Both the position numbers and the translations under genes were made by a program. The notes beneath the pieces are model-generated. The model saw nothing but the letters and a program-made list of their open reading frames with translations. It did not search any database and was not told the DNA's origin. Below are positions 36,002 to 48,122 of a DNA stretch of 64,000 nucleotides, one piece after another. Position 1 is the first letter of the stretch. Each line of letters begins with the position of its first letter. Source of the DNA: Eumeta japonica (Eukaryota; Arthropoda; Insecta; Lepidoptera; Psychidae). The stretch is taken from contig BGZK01000296.1 in the NCBI GenBank assembly GCA_005406025.1, forward strand, positions 310,001 through 374,000, written 5' to 3'.

Positions 36002-37139
36002 GCGCCGACGTATTCCTTTGGTATGCATCTAGAAAGTGACCTTGGGCGCCTCTTACGGATTAACCTATGAGCTCGGAATAAACTTGTAGCATCACCACGA
36101 CTTATTATTAGCATGAAAGTAATTAGCGATACTTATACATAGATAATCGTTTAATCGACGCTTATAAAATACAAGTATTCCAATTACAGCAAATTTAAAT
36201 ATTTAATACCGCAAGTCATTATTTAAAAAAGGAGATACGTTATATCTGTAATCCGTGTGTATTATTTTTGAAGATTTTTATAAAGTACAACATTAAAAAT
36301 AATATCCACGTATATATATATATATATATTTACGATTGTATTTTACAAAAATAAAAAAAAAATATACATAGTAAACAGTGCATTACTTGAAACAGGACAC
36401 ATAATTTCTAACTATGTGTTTTATAACACGAAGCTAAACCAAAAAGCACAAGTTGCTGACATTAGTGTGTGATTTATATCAATCGAGCTACAGCCCGATC
36501 GCGGATGAAACAAATCGGACTATCAAATTTCTGTCTACTACGACTTTTTAACAGTGTAACTTCAGCCCGATGCATATATAATTCATAACGATATATCAAA
36601 CAGCGTTGTCAATTGATAAAGTAACTGGTTCGTAGTAAATAATTCTAGAAATGCATTTCCTCCACTTCATATAGATAGTTTGTTAATGCAGTAATTTTCT
36701 AAATTGAATAAAGGTAAATAAATATACTGTTTGATCCCACATAATGCTTATTGTAGGGTCTGTGTCTTAAAATGTTATAATGCCCTAGTCTCACATCAGC
36801 CTTCATGCGTGTTAGGTACTTCAATCCATAAACTCTTAATGATTTTCCTGTTAAAGGTTCTGATGAAGCTTTTTTAATTGACGCTTAAATCTGTCCTTGG
36901 AGTAAAGAAGACAGTGCTGTAAATCTGCAGACTCAAATTCACATTCTTATACGTCTTAGGAAGACTACCTAACCTGTACCCGCATGATCACATTTTTAAA
37001 TGATAGTTATGTGACCAAAAAAAAACATCTATTTAAAAACTGTTTGATTACCCAGTTGTACCTATTAGTAATGAATTTCAATTACAATGTCCGTCCACCA
37101 AATGGAAATCAAAACGGACCGCTTCCCTTTTAGCTCTCA
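36002..37139. other. AT-rich noncoding stretch with small (TA)n
   Basis: A short TA run at 36310-36330. No exon is supported. Confidence 0.4.
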
Positions 37140-37470
37140 GCTTACTGTCTGTACGTGCGTCAAATAGTTTTGTATCACAGCAATTTACACCTATATTTAC
37201 TACGGCCCAATACACGGACAGGTCTAAGATGTGAGCTCGGTCGGTCGGTAATATTTGTCAATTTGCATGTGACAGCGGCGGCTAACTGTAAACGCGGAAT
37301 GCACGGCCCGCCTACTGATCCACATGCGGGAAACCAGCCCGTTTACACCGCGAGACGGTTTATAATAATTTTGTTTGGCTCGCTTCGGAGAAAAGTGTCA
37401 ATTAGTTGTTTGCGAGGCTCGGGAAAGAAACAGTCGTTACCGCCTCTAACGTAAATTACGGGAAAAGCAT
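37140..37470. promoter_or_regulatory. GC-rich unique island, candidate regulatory element
   Basis: gatgtgagctcggtcggtcg, gacagcggcggctaactgt and gcaggcccg-type words occur over about 300 bp with no domain-bearing frame. The composition contrast suggests a conserved noncoding element; the function is unknown. Confidence 0.3.
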
Positions 37471-37934
37471 TTCGTGCGTCGACTTTTCAAGACGATTTTC
37501 GTAATATTTACAAATATAGACATAAAGAGTGACATAGATAAATACTTCAAGTAATGATAAGTTCAATGCTAATTAATGTGTTTTAATTTTTTTTTTATTT
37601 CTGCTCCATATTTTACATATAGTTTTGACAATAATTTTGAAATTTATTTCATATGCAAGTCGAAATTCTTCTTATATTTCGTTTGTAATTAAAAACAAAA
37701 ATTGCGCTTTGTAAATTTAGTTGATTTAAATGGTTTTAAATATTTTTGAGCACATAAATTGTAATAAGAACTGTAAATTTTCATTTTAACGGCTGTCCGT
37801 TATTGAGAATAAAGAATTCAAATCATAGCAAAAATTCAATTAATTCAAACTACATCCCACCAATGACAAACTGATTAAAAAAAAAGTATTATTTAAAAAA
37901 AATCACAAGTGACCTTCTCGACATTACTGCGGTA
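37471..37934. other. AT-rich noncoding stretch
   Basis: Nothing recognisable. Confidence 0.4.
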
Positions 37935-38125
37935 AAGTACGCTCTATGTGGGCCGTAGCGCACGGGGGGCTCTTAAAATATCTAACGTGTTAAAAGTTGG
38001 ACATAAAACCGGAATCGGTGTGGAATTGGTACGTGCACCGGCCGCGCGACCCCGAACCGCTCTCGCCTCGAAAACCGCCGCGCGCCGATGAGGCGCCGGC
38101 TTTCTTGCGCGTGCGCTGGTATACG
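37935..38125. other. GC-rich unique island
   Basis: The core 38030-38110 (ggccgcgcgaccccgaaccg and neighbours) is GC-rich. The minus ORF over it (37944-38222) is Arg/Ala-rich from composition. Candidate regulatory DNA. Confidence 0.3.
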
Positions 38126-38504
38126 CCAATATTTGCAATGGCTTGTCTAATGTTCTAATGCTCTTCCGGAAATGTTGTCTCGTGAAGAACGACATTACAT
38201 TGTGTTGTATTATCGAGAGCAACGTTCAATTTTTTTACTTTTAAACTATTTACATTTATGTATTAGCAAAGGAAGGATGTGAATGAAATCTATTTGATTT
38301 TTGGAAATATCGGATTAGAAAGATGTCGAATATATAATTGGTGTTATTTTTACTGACTATCTAGTTCTAGATAATAAACCCATTTTTATGTTTAAAATAG
38401 TTTAATACTTAAAAATAAAAATAACTGAAACACAGACAATTAATTATATCGATAACCACATAAATGTCGATTTGGGAATAAAGTCTAAATTATTTCACGA
38501 GCTC

Positions 38505-38625
38505 AGAGAATCAATATTTGCAATGGACGGTAATGTTAATGTCGAAAACAACATTTATGACGTATTTCAAGGGTAATTTCTATTTATGACCTGTGAAGTA
38601 AAACTATTTAAATTAATTTTTTTTC
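38505..38625 (+). mobile_element. Very short 5'-truncated copy of the window's non-LTR retrotransposon
   Basis: tgcaatggacggtaatgtta, atttatgacgtatttcaagg and gtaatttctatttatgacct match the 3' tail of the copies at 44860-44940 and 61810-61900. Only the last ~120 bp survive. Confidence 0.7.
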
Positions 38626-39055
38626 TTTTGAAAACGTTAACATCACTCTTTGACACAGAAAAGAACAAAGATTATCATTACACTATTAATTTCTTATGAA
38701 CTCTGTATTAAATTCCCTATTAAATAAATATTATGATGAGAAATAAAGGGTTAGGTATATTTTATACTATAAAATTATCACAATGTCGTTAATTTTAAAA
38801 AACTTAAACATTTACCAAATTCATTAAATTTATCAAATAGTTTGTTAAATTATTATTATATCAATATAATACTTATATATTATCGTTATTGATTGGCGGT
38901 CCTGATTAATACGTGGGTTACTCTGGTATTATTGAGATATTGTCGAACGTCGGTTTTCTCGCAATTATGATCGCGCATGCGCGCAAGTCCGCTTCACTTC
39001 TAAAGCGTGCGCAGTAGTCACTTCCCGCGTTTTTAAACGAAGATGTAAAGTGTGT
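38626..39055. other. Noncoding spacer, GC-rich at 38960-39030
   Basis: gatcgcgcatgcgcgcaagt (about 38970) is a small GC patch. No gene is seen. Confidence 0.4.
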
Positions 39056-39059
39056 TTCT

Positions 39060-39960
39060 GTGAAACAAGTAATATATTTAAAACGTGAGCACTGGTGAGC
39101 TGTGATTATACTATGATTTTAAGGTTAGTCTGTCCAAAGAGCAATATGTGCAGTGGTTACAGGCAACGTTTGATAATGAAGCGCCACCTCGAACCACTGT
39201 GTTTCGATGGTTTAGACAATCTCATAATGAATGCAACTTACTTCAATATGAAGAATATTCTTCTTCAACAACACTTCAAGTTGCAGAATACTTTTGGGAT
39301 TGGATTCGCATCAGTGTATAAGATCTTATATGATGAATTATAAATGAAAAAGAAAGTTATTTGGATAAAGGCGGTCCCCTATAATCTCTAAAATTGTAAC
39401 AGGTGATGAAACGTACGTTCTCTTTTTATGACTTACTGGTCTACACGTCAGGAAATAGAGTACGGGTTCTTAAAGGTGATCCAACGTCAACCATCTTAAA
39501 AAAAAGTATATGACATGAAAAAAGTTAGGTATGTCTTTTTTTTTTGAAGTATGAGCTTGTTCAAAGCTGTTAAATGAAGATGAAAGAAAACTATGGCGGC
39601 CTGGTACACACAATACTGCTTGCGAGAAGTATTTCAGATTCTTAGAATTAGAGGTTTAATGCTGCACCACGACAAAGCATCCCGTCATAATGCTGCTGCG
39701 TTCACAGTCAACTTTTTGAAGGTAAATGACATTGTAGTCTCAGAGCAACCGCCTTACTCACCGGATCTCGCAGTGTGTGACTTTTGGTTGTTTCATAATT
39801 AAAAACAAATGCATGTTTAATATCAAAAAAAAGAGATCGCCTGCGCTATTACTGAATATTTGGTCTCTGGAAAAAATTTTCGTGATGCTTTCTTTCTTTT
39901 TATGGAAAATTCGTCTACAGAATTGTATTGACACTGAATAAAACTACTTTGAATAAATGT
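39060..39960 (+). pseudogene. Decayed mariner transposase remnant
   Basis: Plus-strand pieces in three frames: SLSKEQYVQWLQATFDNEAP with TTVFRWFRQSH (N-terminal domain, 39128-39220); GIGFASVYKILYDEL (helix-turn-helix, near 39300-39343); VTGDETYV (near 39395); EVFQILRIRGLMLHHDKAS (39623-39679, second Asp); and QPPYSPDLAVCDFWLF (39748-39795, third Asp). Several stops and frameshifts lie between. It belongs to a different mariner subfamily from the 6778 copy (HHD..CDF rather than HDN..SDY). A candidate right end gtaggagggttactcc (inverted, near 40010-40027) has no visible left partner. Confidence 0.85.
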
Positions 39961-41860
39961 AAATCTAGTGTGTCTTGCTTATATATTTGTTCTGTATCTC
40001 AATAATTTTGGAGTAACCCTCCTACACGCAGTATGTGACAGGTCGATCGCAGCAACCACTTCAAACATGTTATCGATAACCAACCAGCATCACTGTAGAA
40101 ATTGTTTAATTACTGTTATAGACGTTTTAAGTCTAAGGACGTATATAATTTTTCTAATGCATTACAAACTTACTTCCAATGACAAATATCCAAATTTTGC
40201 TTTTATTAATTCAGGACATTGCTTCCAATTTGGAATAACCACAAATGACACACGTTTTACAGCTGAATATTAACAATAAACATATAATTCTCAAAAAGCT
40301 AACACATTGAAGTCCTTAAGGTTATGTAACTTAATTATTTAAAATATATCGCAACAGTTGTGCTATTGTATGACCACTACCAAACTTAGTGAATACCTAT
40401 ATTTTAGCATTCGGTGCTTCTTTCTATAACATTTAGAAATAAGCCTTAATAATCTCTCAAGCATTTTATTGCATTGACTACTTCTATTAATAGTAATTAA
40501 AAATTATATCAATAAATGCATGAAATCTATTTAATTCTTTACATTAACTAATCTTGCCTTTGTTCACTTTTGTTTATGTATTTGCAATGTTAACTTACAT
40601 GGGAATTAAATAGAGGAAAATATACACTACCCTAATCGCTTAATGAATAATAATTATAAATAATTTACAATAATTATATTACAATAATAATAATAATTTA
40701 TAAGCTATTTGTATAACGCTCTCCGTGTGAAGAATTTAAAATGGCTGGTTGTGAACTTTTAACAGGTTTCAGACCCAATAAGAGTTAGTGTTTTATTACA
40801 ATTGATTTGTGGGTTTCTTTATAATTTTTCTTTTAGTGTTCTCAAGTAAATTCAAAAATATTCAAATGTATTTAAGATTAGTTTTAAGTAATTTTTGTTT
40901 ATTGACGTACAGGAGGCATGTGTTATTTGTACCTACTATTTCAAATCATTTCGATAACTGCCTAAGAATAGTATAAACAGCCACGGCGACACTATATATT
41001 CTTGATAACACCTCTAACGATTTCAAAACAGTCACTTTATACCTTATTTATTGGTCACTACAGATACTGTAGTCCTCTCACCAAGCCGCCGCACGAGTCG
41101 TGCTTCGACAATGTCTTCCACAAATCTTGCCTTTCATTCTGTTATTAGTTTTTTTCCATTTTTCAAGCTTTAAAATTATTCAACAATATCGGGATCTTAA
41201 AAAAATATTAAAAATTTTCGTACAAATGGGTCCATGTAAATGATTATTCTATCTTTGACCAATTTGGAGACAATAACAATAATAGGCACTAAATTTAGTT
41301 ATAAAATTAATAAAATATATTAGGCTTACTTAAGTAAACTTAGAAAAATCATTAGATATTTAAATATATACACTAATGACTTCCAACAATATAAAAGAAA
41401 TTTTACTAATGCCTTTACATATTTACGTGTTACATGTGTGTTGCATAATTGTATTATACTGTCGTTTCGTGCCCTAAAATCCTTTAGCCATTGGATACAT
41501 CTCTTATCGTATTATATTAATTGAATTAAATTGAATCAGATATATAAGCAACTTTTTATAATGCTGTTTTCCTTTCTATCGTGAGAAACTACAAAATTAT
41601 CCGATAAAGCTTAATAATACAAGAGCAACAATAACTTAGTAGGACAGTGGGTCAGCGTCGGTAGCTTTCGCTTTTTTTGGCGTCGCCCGCGCAGCACTGG
41701 GGTCAGTCCGCGACATTCACTAAATGAAGCGTCTTACAAGGACGAGCATTACATACCACTTCAATTGTAAGCTCTGATAAGTTTTTGTAAAGACAATAAT
41801 TTGTCTCTAGTTTTCACACTTGTTTATTCAATATATAGGGCAATGAAACCGATCAAGAAC
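39961..41860. other. AT-rich noncoding stretch
   Basis: Small GC patches at 41050-41110 and 41650-41710. No exon or repeat end is supported. Confidence 0.4.
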
Positions 41861-42320
41861 TTATTTGTTAAGAATGCAAAGAGAAACCTGACAAGTGTGA
41901 ATAGGATTCGGACTTTGTAGGTTCTGCACAAACTTAATGATGCAAATGAGTACATAATTCATTAGATTTCTTTCAGTGAACTTGTGGAGGAACCAAGTAT
42001 TAAGCTTTTTTGTATATCGTACTTTTTTCAAATGAATCAAAACTGTTTTGTGATTAATACCCAATTCTTCAGCTGTGTCGTAAGAACGAATAATCCGATC
42101 TTGCTCTACCTTTTACAAAATTACTCGACTATCCGTATCAGGTCGACCAGAGCGAAGTTTATCTTCGACATCAAAATCACCGAATTGATAACGCTTGAAT
42201 CAGTTTTATGCTACTCTTACCGCTACTTCATTAGGTCCATAAACGTCACAATTTTTTTTTGTTTGGTTTGTGTCGCATTTTTCCGAAAAGACAAAAAACC
42301 TAGTGTCGTACAAAAATAGT
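41861..42320 (-). pseudogene. N-terminal mariner transposase remnant (third mariner)
   Basis: On the minus strand: CDVYGPNEVAVRVA, then FKRYQFGDFDVEDKLRSGRP (about 42250-42140), a stop, then ELGINHKTVLIHLKKVRYTK (42064-42000 region, helix-turn-helix) and LNTWFLHKFTERNLMN. The catalytic half is missing. It differs in sequence from the two plus-strand mariners, so the window holds three independent lineages. The LINE copy begins just beyond its 5' end. Confidence 0.82.
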
Positions 42321-42399
42321 GGTACTAGAAGTCAATACAAATTTTCAAATCGCCGATAATTGTAGAAACATTATAGGTAATTTATTACTGTACGGCATT

Positions 42400-44965
42400 A
42401 GGGCTAAAAAAATTTGTATACGATTAGTAAAAATTGTAAATATATTGCTGTTTGCGGAGACTTTAATATAAATCTATTAGAAAATTCTTGTTTATGTATT
42501 AGAATAAAATCTGTATTCCAATGTTATAATTTAAACAATTTATTTTTAGAACCGACCAGGTTCACAGCTACTTCGTCATCCTGTCTGGATTCACAAATAT
42601 TAATCCAGAGCATAAGTCAGTCATAAGTAAATTATCATCTGACCATTGAGGACAGCTGGTTACGTTTAAAATTAATGATAAAAAAAATATAGAACGTAAA
42701 ATCAAAATTATGCCTGTGAACATTGGTCGTCTTGAGCAGTTTAGATTTAATGTATTAATAAAGGTGTCTGATTTGTCATATAGTAAAGACCCCAATGATT
42801 TATATAGTTCACTGTTGACTATAACCAGGTCTGAATGCGAAAATATTTTTAAATCAAAAAATATGAATGTTAATAATACATTATCATTTAGTGATTGAGC
42901 GACAGTGGGTATTCATATTAGTAGACGTAAATTATATGCACTTTATGAGGAAAGGACATATAACAATTCGGATATATTTGTCCAATACGTAAGAAATTAT
43001 TCCAGAATCTTTATACGTGTGTGTGCAATCGCAAAATCAATGTTTATCTGTAATAAAATAAAAAAGAGCACAAACGTGGTAAAACACTATTTGGAATATA
43101 ATAAATAGCGAAACTGAAAAACGGACATCCCGACAATTAGAGTTTCAATTAAAAATTAATGACAAAATTCTAAAAAAAGACATAGCAGTTGCCTTTGCTT
43201 TTGATAATTTCTTTGCTAGTATTCCAGTTTCAACTACACAATCTCTAAAGTCATAGCCCATTCTCGCCGAATCTTTGTTGAAACGTAACGTCGATGTTTG
43301 TGGCGTTTCGTTTGCATCCACCCACGTCCATTATAATGACGTTTTTAAACCATTCAAATGTATAAAAATGAAAAAAACTGTCGATCTTGATGGCCTTTCC
43401 GTAAAAATAATTGATTCAATAATAGATTGTATTGCTCCATATCTAGTACTGATTTTTAATGCTTGCGTCGATTGTGGTGTGTTGCCGGATCTAATGAAGC
43501 AAAGTAAAGTAATTCCATTATTTAAATCCGGTAGTATATCTGACCCTACAAACTTTCGACCGATATCAATACTTCCGACGCTCAGTAAAATTTTTGAAGT
43601 GTCGAGCTTATTCAGCAGATTTTTGGTGCCTGGGAAGATTCACGGGACGCAATTGGTGTTTTCTATGATTTGTCCAAGGCATTTGACTGCGTTCATTATG
43701 ACACATTGATCAGGAAACTACATCATTATGGCGTCACGGGTCGATCCTTTGGACTTCTAGAGTCTTATCTAAATGATAGAATTCAAAGGGTTGACATTAA
43801 TGGTGAAAGGTTGTCGGGATCTGCACTAAATATGGGCGTACCACAGGGTTCAGTTCTTGGACCATTTCTATTCCTAGTGTACATAAATGATCTACCGCAT
43901 CTTGTTAAAATGGTCATGGGATTGTATTGTTTGCTGATGATACCTCCTTACTTTTTAAGATTGATAGGCATCAACCAGCTTTTAACGAAGTAAACAGTAC
44001 CATCTCTGAAATAGTTGTGTGGTTTAGTATTAATAATCTTCTTCTCAACGAAAGAAAAACGAAACTTGTAAAATTTTCCCTATCTGATTCTAAATTGATC
44101 GACACAAATGTAATGGTCCAAAACGAGGTACTGGATATTGTGGACGTTGGAATTCTCATATTACGAGATTAGCGAAGAGATTTGGTTCTGCAGCATATGC
44201 AGTCAAAAGAATTTGGCGACTTACAGACGAAAGCACCGCAAGACTAGTTTATTTCAGTTTTTTTTCATAGACTTATGACCTATGGGATTTTGTTATGGAG
44301 TCACGCAGCCGATATTAACACAATTTTCGTACTGCAGAAGCGAGCTATTCGTGCTGTTTATGATTTGAGACCAATAGCATCTCTCAGAGAAAAATTTAAG
44401 GTGATTAATATTTTTATTTTAGCATTACAATACATATACGAAAACCTGGTTGGTATATGTCAAGAGAAATATAGAAACGTTCCAAAAAAGGAGCAACATC
44501 CATAACATTAACACTAGACATAAGAACGATTTTGCTGCTCATAAAACCCGTCTAAGTAAAGTTAATAAATCATTTAAGGGGATGTGTGTGCGCTTTTATA
44601 ATAAGATCCCAGCTGAAATCCAAAAATTGCCATTTGCTGAGCTTAAAAGTTTCGTTAAAAGAAAGTTATATGGCAAGGGCTATTATACCGTGTTGGAATG
44701 TCTTAATGAAAAAAGCCCCTGGGATTGAGCTGCTTGTCTATCAGGTTATTTCATATTATTTTTAAATGTCGACTAAATTATAAATGACCAAATCCTTTGT
44801 ATTGATGAGTAAAAAGAGCAAGCCTTGAGTTTCTTGCTCATTCTTCTCTCGGTGAATCAGCATTTGGAATGGGTGGTAATGTCGAAATGAATTTATTAAT
44901 GACGTATTTCAAGTGTAATTTCATTACCTACGAAATAAGGATAATTTTTGATTTTGATTAATTTT
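42400..44965 (+). mobile_element. 5'-truncated non-LTR retrotransposon, main copy
   Basis: Begins inside the endonuclease domain and ends near 44965 in a 'gattttgatt' tail. Its 3' tail is shared with 38505-38625 and 61175-61930. The endonuclease, reverse transcriptase and C-terminal segments are in order, so it is one element. It lies directly 5'-adjacent to a mariner remnant. Confidence 0.85.
42414..44728 (+). pseudogene. Broken endonuclease/reverse transcriptase of a non-LTR retrotransposon (CR1/Jockey group)
   Basis: Order of motifs: YIAVCGDFNINLLE (endonuclease, 42440-42480) and EPTRFTATSSSCLDSQI (42549-42600). RT starts with VIPLFKSGSISDPTNFRPIS (about 43509-43568), continues with YDLSKAFDCVHYDTLI (43662-43710) and GVPQGSVLGPFLFLVYINDLP (43834-43895), and reaches the catalytic LFADDTSLLFK (about 43924-43956). 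The tail holds TYGILLW, FVLQKRAIRAVYDLRP (44308-44370) and the HNINTRHKNDF region. At least four frameshifts and several stops separate these parts. The family copies its RNA into DNA at a nicked target. This copy is dead. CR1 and Jockey groups could not be told apart by eye. Confidence 0.85.
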
Positions 44966-45851
44966 AATAAGCCGGGGTCGCAAACCTTTTCCTAGACCCA
45001 TGTCATATAAGATCATTGCAAAATAGTACGACATCTGCCCAAAATTTATTTAACGCATACAACAATGTTTCAAAATGTTATGAACTGTGCTAGCAAGTTA
45101 AAAATAGAATGGCAAAATAATTCTCTTATAAAAAAATATATTTGAGAATAGAATTCTGAAAATAAACAAACCCCCCTCGCGCGCCGCTCACTGACTTTTG
45201 TCTCGGCGTCTTTGATGATTACTTAAATCTTATTTTTAAATAGATATATTTCTTTTCTTAGAAAACAAGCCCAGACACTAATTTTCATTATCATAACTTT
45301 AAAACTAACAGTATTTACTTTCCCGTAATCTTTCATCCTTTTAAGGTTAATATTTCCAAAAATTCATTAATAATACTTGCCTACATTTTAAAAATAAGCC
45401 TACCTCTAAAATTTCAAATTTTGGAAACAGCCGTTTTGACTGTGCGTGCATCAATGAGTCAGTTTATCCTTATGTATATAACCAGATCTATATAGATAAC
45501 GCGATCGAGGCAATTCGACGGACATTCAGACATTTAAACCAAGTTAGATTAAAAGTAAATTTTAAATACGTATTTATTCACCCGTATTGGCCCCGAAAAT
45601 GTATACATTGGTGTTGACATTATCATCCTAATCTTAATTTTATCTATTACAATACAAATTAATGCGTTACATTAGAATTTATGTATTATTATTGAACAAG
45701 AGTGGACTAAACACGGAAAGCTGGATTGATTCGATGCAACGACAGCACTAAGCTGCAGTGCGTAAGTGAATGGTCTCTTTTATCTATTTCGCTTTAACAT
45801 ACGCATATAGTATGTTTTCTTTGAATTGCTCATCTAACGGTATATACTAAA
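44966..45851. other. Noncoding DNA, possible lone hAT-like terminus
   Basis: ccggggtcgcaaaccttttc (44973) resembles a Charlie-type hAT TIR (cagg ggtcgcaaacctttt), but no inverted partner was found. The rest is AT-rich. Confidence 0.3.
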
Positions 45852-46360
45852 CTAGCTGCGCCCCGCGGTTTTATCCGCGTGATGATGGAAAATTGTGATA
45901 ATGATGATAGAAAGTATTTTATTTTTTCATCAATTTTTCAGTGTTTTTTTATATTATTCTGCTATTCGGGACGGAGACAAATCCAACAAATTAAAAATCA
46001 TGAAAATCGGTCTAGTCGTTCTCCAGTTATAAGTCCTCGAACAACTATATTCTGTAATGTATGCAAATTGGAACTGAATATTTTTTTATGGTGATCTCAC
46101 TAATAATTGTCATAAATGCTATAGTTTGTAAGGATAGATAGGTACGGAAGTATATGATGATTGATGGCAATGCAAAAGTTATAGATGGCTACTGCAATAT
46201 CCTCCTATAAACTATGTTAAATGATTTATTTCGGTCTGTATAAACATGCAGATTTTGCGATTTAGAACGCGTGAGCAAGCCACGTAGAGCTGGCCGTGGG
46301 AAAGACATGGCGTGCTCAAATGTATTCCTGCTATCTTTAATGTTTGACCCTGCCGCCGGA
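45852..46360 (-). mobile_element. 3' end of a Helitron with the helicase C-terminus
   Basis: On the minus strand the element ends in a hairpin CGCGG ATAAAA CCGCG (about 45881-45866), then GGCGCAG and CTAG (45855-45852), followed by T. This is the canonical Helitron 3' terminus inserted between A and T. About 350 bp upstream is the end of the helicase frame. Neither TIRs nor a target duplication exist, as expected. The 5' TC end was not located. Confidence 0.88.
46212..46360 (-). pseudogene. Helitron helicase (PIF1-like) C-terminal fragment
   Basis: The frame reads QGQTLKIAGIHLSTPCLSHG then QLYVACSRV, and ends at the TGA/TAA near 46212. These are the last two conserved helicase motifs of the PIF1-like domain in Helitron RepHel proteins (family knowledge). 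The first ~25 residues of the ORF (46421-46360) do not match the family. The Rep nuclease and helicase motifs I-IV are absent, so this is a truncated relic. Confidence 0.85.
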
Positions 46361-46424
46361 CCGCACCATAATATCGCGCACTCGCTTGTTTATCGTCATG
46401 ACTATTCAAATATTTATCCAAATA

Positions 46425-46930
46425 TGTGATGTAAAAGACAAAGTTTATTTATTTTAAACACCAGATGCAATAAAAGTATTTATTTTGATATAAGAATAAT
46501 TTTGTTACTACCAAACGTGCGGTAGAATTAAATTATAAATTTTTATTGAATTTATGGTTCACTATTTTGGCGATAATGGCTTACACATAAAAGATAGATA
46601 TATGCTGTCGTGGGCTTTTTTGTAGGATTATTGAATATAAACGTTTCCATTGTACATTATATACGTATGATTCCAACGGTTTTATCATCTGTCAAGTAAG
46701 TATACTTGACACTTATCGTAATATTTTGGATAGTTCAAACTATATGTCTATAAATTATAGCCTATATGTTATTCTGATGTGTAAGCTATATTAGTTAAAT
46801 CCATTCAGTAACTTTGGGTGAAAAAGCAACAAACATACATCCATACATTCTTACAAACTTTCGCGTTTATAATATTAATAAGACCTATGGCGAAAATCGC
46901 AATTAGAGTCATACTTCATCGCATGTAATG
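46425..46930. other. AT-rich noncoding stretch
   Basis: Nothing recognisable. Confidence 0.4.
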
Positions 46931-47066
46931 AGCCGCTTGGTTGGACTCGATGGAAACCGACGGAGTCGATGCAGTGTCACGTTGACAGAAAGCGAAGTGC
47001 TCCCAGATGCAAAGCGGAACGAATCGGCGTTGATTCAAAACAACTGCGAATTCGTAGATTACCACT
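46931..47066 (-). mobile_element. Possible tRNA-derived SINE fragment (minus strand)
   Basis: The minus strand begins TTCGTGGTCTAGTGGTAATC (A-box TGGTCTAGTGG, 47062-47052). About 35 bases later it has GATTCGTTCC (weak B box), then a GC-richer body to 46931. There is no cloverleaf, so it is not a tRNA gene. Confidence 0.5.
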
Positions 47067-47518
47067 AGACCACGAAATAAAATGTGCGGTTACACTTTAA
47101 CATCTGTAGAGCTATTTATTTGAAGAACGCAGATGTTCTTTTAAAACATGTCACACGTGATTTGAAGTGGATAGTCTTTTAGCAATAAGAAATAGTATGA
47201 TACACGTGTTTGTGAACGTGTGTAGATTACTCTAGTATTATGCCAACAAATTGCTTTATTTTTTTATTAACTTGACTTTATATTGGAATCGCGACGATAA
47301 TTCTCGTGATAGAGGTTGTAGACGCATTAGAAGACGTTCAAGTATTACATAAGTAGAATTTTAGACATTTTAACTCCTTCCTCTCCTTTGTCAATAAAAG
47401 TGAGCAAAGCATTCACCTCCCCCCATGCTTACGTAAACATTGGCAGGTATATTTTTTACGAAATCTGTTCAAGCTTCTCTACTTTTATTCATAAGCTTGT
47501 ACCCATCACAGCTATTAA
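47067..47518. other. Noncoding spacer before the hAT
   Basis: AT-rich; no gene. Confidence 0.4.
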
Positions 47519-47526
47519 GTCTGTGG
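47519..47526. repeat. Left 8-bp target duplication of the hAT element
   Basis: gtctgtgg here versus gtctatgg at 50820-50827; 7 of 8 match. Confidence 0.85.
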
Positions 47527-47787
47527 CAGAGGTTCCCAAACTATTTTGTTTCATAGACCACTTTCAAAATTTTGCTGGATCCGGTGAACCCCCTGCAGCT
47601 ACATCACTACCAATTTCTAAATCTCGAAAAAAAAGTGAAGATTAGATCTATCTATGGAAACTTGCGTTGTGGCAGAGTTTTAACGACGAATTAACAGTTT
47701 TCGAAAAAAAACGTTAGAATTGATTGCTTGATAGGATTAATTATTTGATAATAAAGTCGACTAAACAAATTTTCAATTAAATTTTAA

Positions 47788-47902
47788 TTGATTGTGCTGT
47801 GAATGGATTTCAAAAAAGCAAAGTTGGCTAATCGAAAAAGTGACTAGATCCAACGTTACTTTTTTGAAATCTACAGTAACTCACAGCACAAGAACCAATC
47901 AA
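47788..47902. repeat. Inverted repeat inside the hAT left end
   Basis: ttgattgtgctgtga and gatttcaaaaaag are matched in inverse order by cttttttgaaatc and tcacagcac..aatcaa, with two small gaps in one arm. It may be a subterminal hairpin or a nested MITE. Confidence 0.6.
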
Positions 47903-48122
47903 TTCTCACAAATTTTATTTATAAACGTCCCATTCGGAGGGATAAAAAGAAATATAGTATATTTCCTTGTATTGTAGGTATTTATTTAAATTTAAATATA
48001 TAAATTATTACACTATTAATTATTATTGTTATAACAGTTGTAATATAATTAAAATTAAACACTTATAATGTAATACAATTTTTACAATTGCAATTACAAA
48101 AAAAAATTAATTTTAATGAGAG

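Noticed and set aside
44973..45200. Second hAT element starting ccggggtcgcaaaccttttc
   Set aside because: No inverted partner or 8-bp duplication could be found.
46931..47066. tRNA gene
   Set aside because: A box is good, but the anticodon and acceptor stems do not form; kept only as a possible SINE.
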